Shown piece by piece: positions 5,479-7,299 of a DNA stretch of 7,299 nucleotides. The notes beneath the pieces were generated by a model that worked only from the letters and a program-made list of their open reading frames with translations, was not told where the DNA came from and made no database searches. Both the position numbers and the translations under genes were made by a program. Within the stretch, counting starts at the first letter, position 1. The number at the start of each line of letters is the position of its first letter. The DNA comes from Alphaproteobacteria bacterium (GTDB lineage Bacteria; Pseudomonadota; Alphaproteobacteria; UBA828), in NCBI GenBank assembly GCA_029937205.1, contig JAPYQV010000130.1, forward strand, positions 1-7,299, in the 5' to 3' direction.

Positions 5479-7296
5479 ATGAGTAATTTCACCACCCGCC
5501 CGGAGATTCTAGGCACATTCGGCGTTGTTGCATCGACCCATTGGCTGGCGACAAGTGTTGGTATGGCCATATTGGAGAAAGGCGGCAATGCCTTTGACGC
5601 CGCTGTAGCGACCGGTTTCGCACTGCAAATTGCCGAACCTCAACTGAATGGCCCGGCTGGCGAAGTGCCGATTATCCTTTATCACGCCGCCAGCAATGAA
5701 ACCAAAGTCATCTGCGGCCAAGGCGTCGCCCCAGCGATGGCGACGTTGGAGGCCTACCAAAATCTTGGTATTGATATCATGCCCGGTAATGGTCTGATGT
5801 CTGCCGTTGTGCCCGGTGCCTTCGACGCCTGGATGCTTTTACTGCATAATTATGGCACAATGACACTCCGCGAGGTTCTAGCTCCGGCGATCGATTATGC
5901 CCAAAATGGCTGTCCCTTGGTGCCAAAAGTCTCGGCGGCAATCGAGCAAGTTCAGGAGTTATTTCAAACTGAATGGACTACATCGGCTGATCTTTGGCTG
6001 CCAGACGGTAAGGTTCCCCTGCCTGGATCTTTATACAAAAACCCTACTTTGGCGGCGACCTATACCAGGATCATAAAGGAATCGGAATCCACCGGCGGCA
6101 CTCGAGAACAGCAGATTGCCGCGGCCCGCAAGATATGGTCTGAAGGCTTTATTGCCGAGACTATCGACGCCTTTTGCCAAACCACCGAAGTCCTCGACGT
6201 AACCGGCCAACGCAATGGCGCGCTTTTACGCGGATCGGACATGGCGGAATGGGAAGCCACTCTCGAGGAGCCGCTGAGTTACGACTACCACAATTACACC
6301 GTCTTTAAGACTGGCCCCTGGGGCCAAGGGCCGGTGATGCTACAGCAATTGGCCTTGCTCAAAGGTTTCGATTTATCCGGCATGTCGGCAACAGATCCAG
6401 ATTTTATCCATTTGGTTCAGGAATGTGCCAAGCTCGCTTATGCCGACCGCGAAAGTTTCTACGGCGATCCGAATTTCTCTGAAATTCCCATGGAGACGCT
6501 GCTCAGTGACGATTACAATGCGGCCAGACGCAAACTTATTGGCGACACCGCATCAATGGAGCTGCGCCCGGGCGATATCCCAGGCTTCGGCGGCCCGGTA
6601 TTCGAACGCCAGAAAACCGGAAATCTCGCCTCGGCCAGCGCCTTTGGCATCGGTGAGCCTACCGTCGCCAAGGATGAGTTTAGCGCGGATGTACCGAAGG
6701 CAGAAGGCGTTATCGAGGGCGACACGGTGCATTTAGATATCATCGACCGTTTCGGCAATATGATCTCAGCAACGCCGAGCGGTGGCTGGCTGCAAAGCTC
6801 GCCCGCAATACCAGGGCTCGCCTTTTGCCTGACCAACCGCGCCCAGATGTATTGGCTGGATGAGCGCTCACCGTCCTGCATCGGGCCAAAACGACGCCCC
6901 CGTACTTCTTTGACGCCGTCGATGGCGCTCCGCGACGGCGAGCCTTACCTGGCCTGGGGAACGCCGGGCGGCGATCAGCAGGACCAATGGTCAACCCATA
7001 TGTTTCTTCGCCACGTCCATTTTAGCATGAACCTACAGGAATCCATCGAAGCGCCCAGTTTCAACAGCGCTCACTGGCCGTCCTCATTCTATCCGCGCGA
7101 ATGTGAGCCCGGAAATTTAACGATGGAGGGACGTTTCCCCCAGGCGACCATCGACGAACTCCGCCGCCGCGGCCACAATGTGGTCATTGAGGATGATTGG
7201 AGCCTCGGTCGTCTCACTGCCGCCGCCAAGGAAGAGGGCCTATTGAAAGCGGGTGCCAATCCGCGCTGGATGCAGGGCTATGCAATTGGTCGGTAA
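5479..7296 (+). CDS. Gamma-glutamyltransferase-family Ntn hydrolase, probable cytoplasmic amidohydrolase
   Basis: A 605-residue protein of the GGT fold, made as one chain that cuts itself so that a Thr becomes the N-terminal nucleophile. The large-subunit region shows GVVASTHWLATSVGMAILEKGGNAFDAAVA near the start and VVPGAFDAWMLLLHNYGTM further on. The nucleophile is Thr416 in DTVH. It predicts a large subunit of 415 and a small one of 190 residues, matching E. coli Ggt's small subunit. The oxyanion glycines are present (TPGGD, Gly497-498). Against E. coli Ggt, Arg114 aligns with Gln81 (CGQGVAP) and Asp433 with Trp459 (RAQMYWLDE), removing the grips on the gamma-glutamyl carboxylate and amine; Asn411 aligns with Gly436. 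There is no signal peptide, unlike periplasmic Ggt. It more likely cleaves another amide. Start 5479 is preferred over GTG 5434. Likely co-transcribed with the AspDH-like gene. Confidence 0.9.
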   Translation: MSNFTTRPEILGTFGVVASTHWLATSVGMAILEKGGNAFDAAVATGFALQIAEPQLNGPAGEVPIILYHAASNETKVICGQGVAPAMATLEAYQNLGIDIMPGNGLMSAVVPGAFDAWMLLLHNYGTMTLREVLAPAIDYAQNGCPLVPKVSAAIEQVQELFQTEWTTSADLWLPDGKVPLPGSLYKNPTLAATYTRIIKESESTGGTREQQIAAARKIWSEGFIAETIDAFCQTTEVLDVTGQRNGALLRGSDMAEWEATLEEPLSYDYHNYTVFKTGPWGQGPVMLQQLALLKGFDLSGMSATDPDFIHLVQECAKLAYADRESFYGDPNFSEIPMETLLSDDYNAARRKLIGDTASMELRPGDIPGFGGPVFERQKTGNLASASAFGIGEPTVAKDEFSADVPKAEGVIEGDTVHLDIIDRFGNMISATPSGGWLQSSPAIPGLAFCLTNRAQMYWLDERSPSCIGPKRRPRTSLTPSMALRDGEPYLAWGTPGGDQQDQWSTHMFLRHVHFSMNLQESIEAPSFNSAHWPSSFYPRECEPGNLTMEGRFPQATIDELRRRGHNVVIEDDWSLGRLTAAAKEEGLLKAGANPRWMQGYAIGR

Positions 7297-7299
7297 TAT

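Noticed and set aside
1..7299. Search for insertion sequences, CRISPR repeats, tRNA genes and attachment sites
   Set aside because: No transposase motif, spaced direct-repeat array, cloverleaf-like fold or paired terminal repeats was recognised by reading both strands.

Overview
The window carries two divergently transcribed gene sets around a 180-base control region (4378-4557), plus an unrelated exporter gene at the left edge. The leftward set (4377 down to 1105) encodes all three parts of a tripartite tricarboxylate transporter (TTT) in the order tctC (periplasmic binding protein), tctB (small membrane subunit), tctA (large membrane subunit). The rightward set (4558 to 7296) encodes an L-aspartate-dehydrogenase-family NAD(P) oxidoreductase, then a gamma-glutamyltransferase-family Ntn hydrolase without a signal peptide.

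The organism is most likely a mid-GC proteobacterium, probably an alphaproteobacterium. The inference rests on the TTT system, the codon usage and the gene style; no rRNA or other marker is present, so this is weak. Composition is uneven. The first 300 bases, mostly inside the LysE-type exporter gene, hold 110 G or C (37%). In 6841-6960, inside the hydrolase gene, 78 of 120 bases are G or C (65%).

Layout: 13-639 (+) LysE/RhtB exporter. 640-1104 is a gap between convergent genes holding an 11-bp perfect hairpin (781-837) and a doubtful 33-codon ORF on the minus strand. 1105-4377 (-) is tctCBA, with a hairpin between tctC and tctB that fits uneven expression of the binding protein. 4378-4557 is the divergent control region. 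4558-5397 (+) is the AspDH-like gene. 5479-7296 (+) is the GGT-like hydrolase, whose Shine-Dalgarno sequence can be masked by an upstream complement.

Working model (inference): the TTT system imports a carboxylate that carries an amide or amine, the cytoplasmic Ntn hydrolase cleaves an amide bond, and the AspDH-like enzyme oxidises or reduces the resulting amino or imino acid. The hydrolase keeps the catalytic Thr and oxyanion glycines of the GGT fold but has lost the residues that grip the alpha-carboxylate and alpha-amino groups of gamma-glutamyl substrates. The AspDH-like protein also departs from family consensus at several motif positions. The substrate is therefore probably not glutathione and may not be plain aspartate. 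No regulator, mobile element, CRISPR array, tRNA or rRNA was seen.
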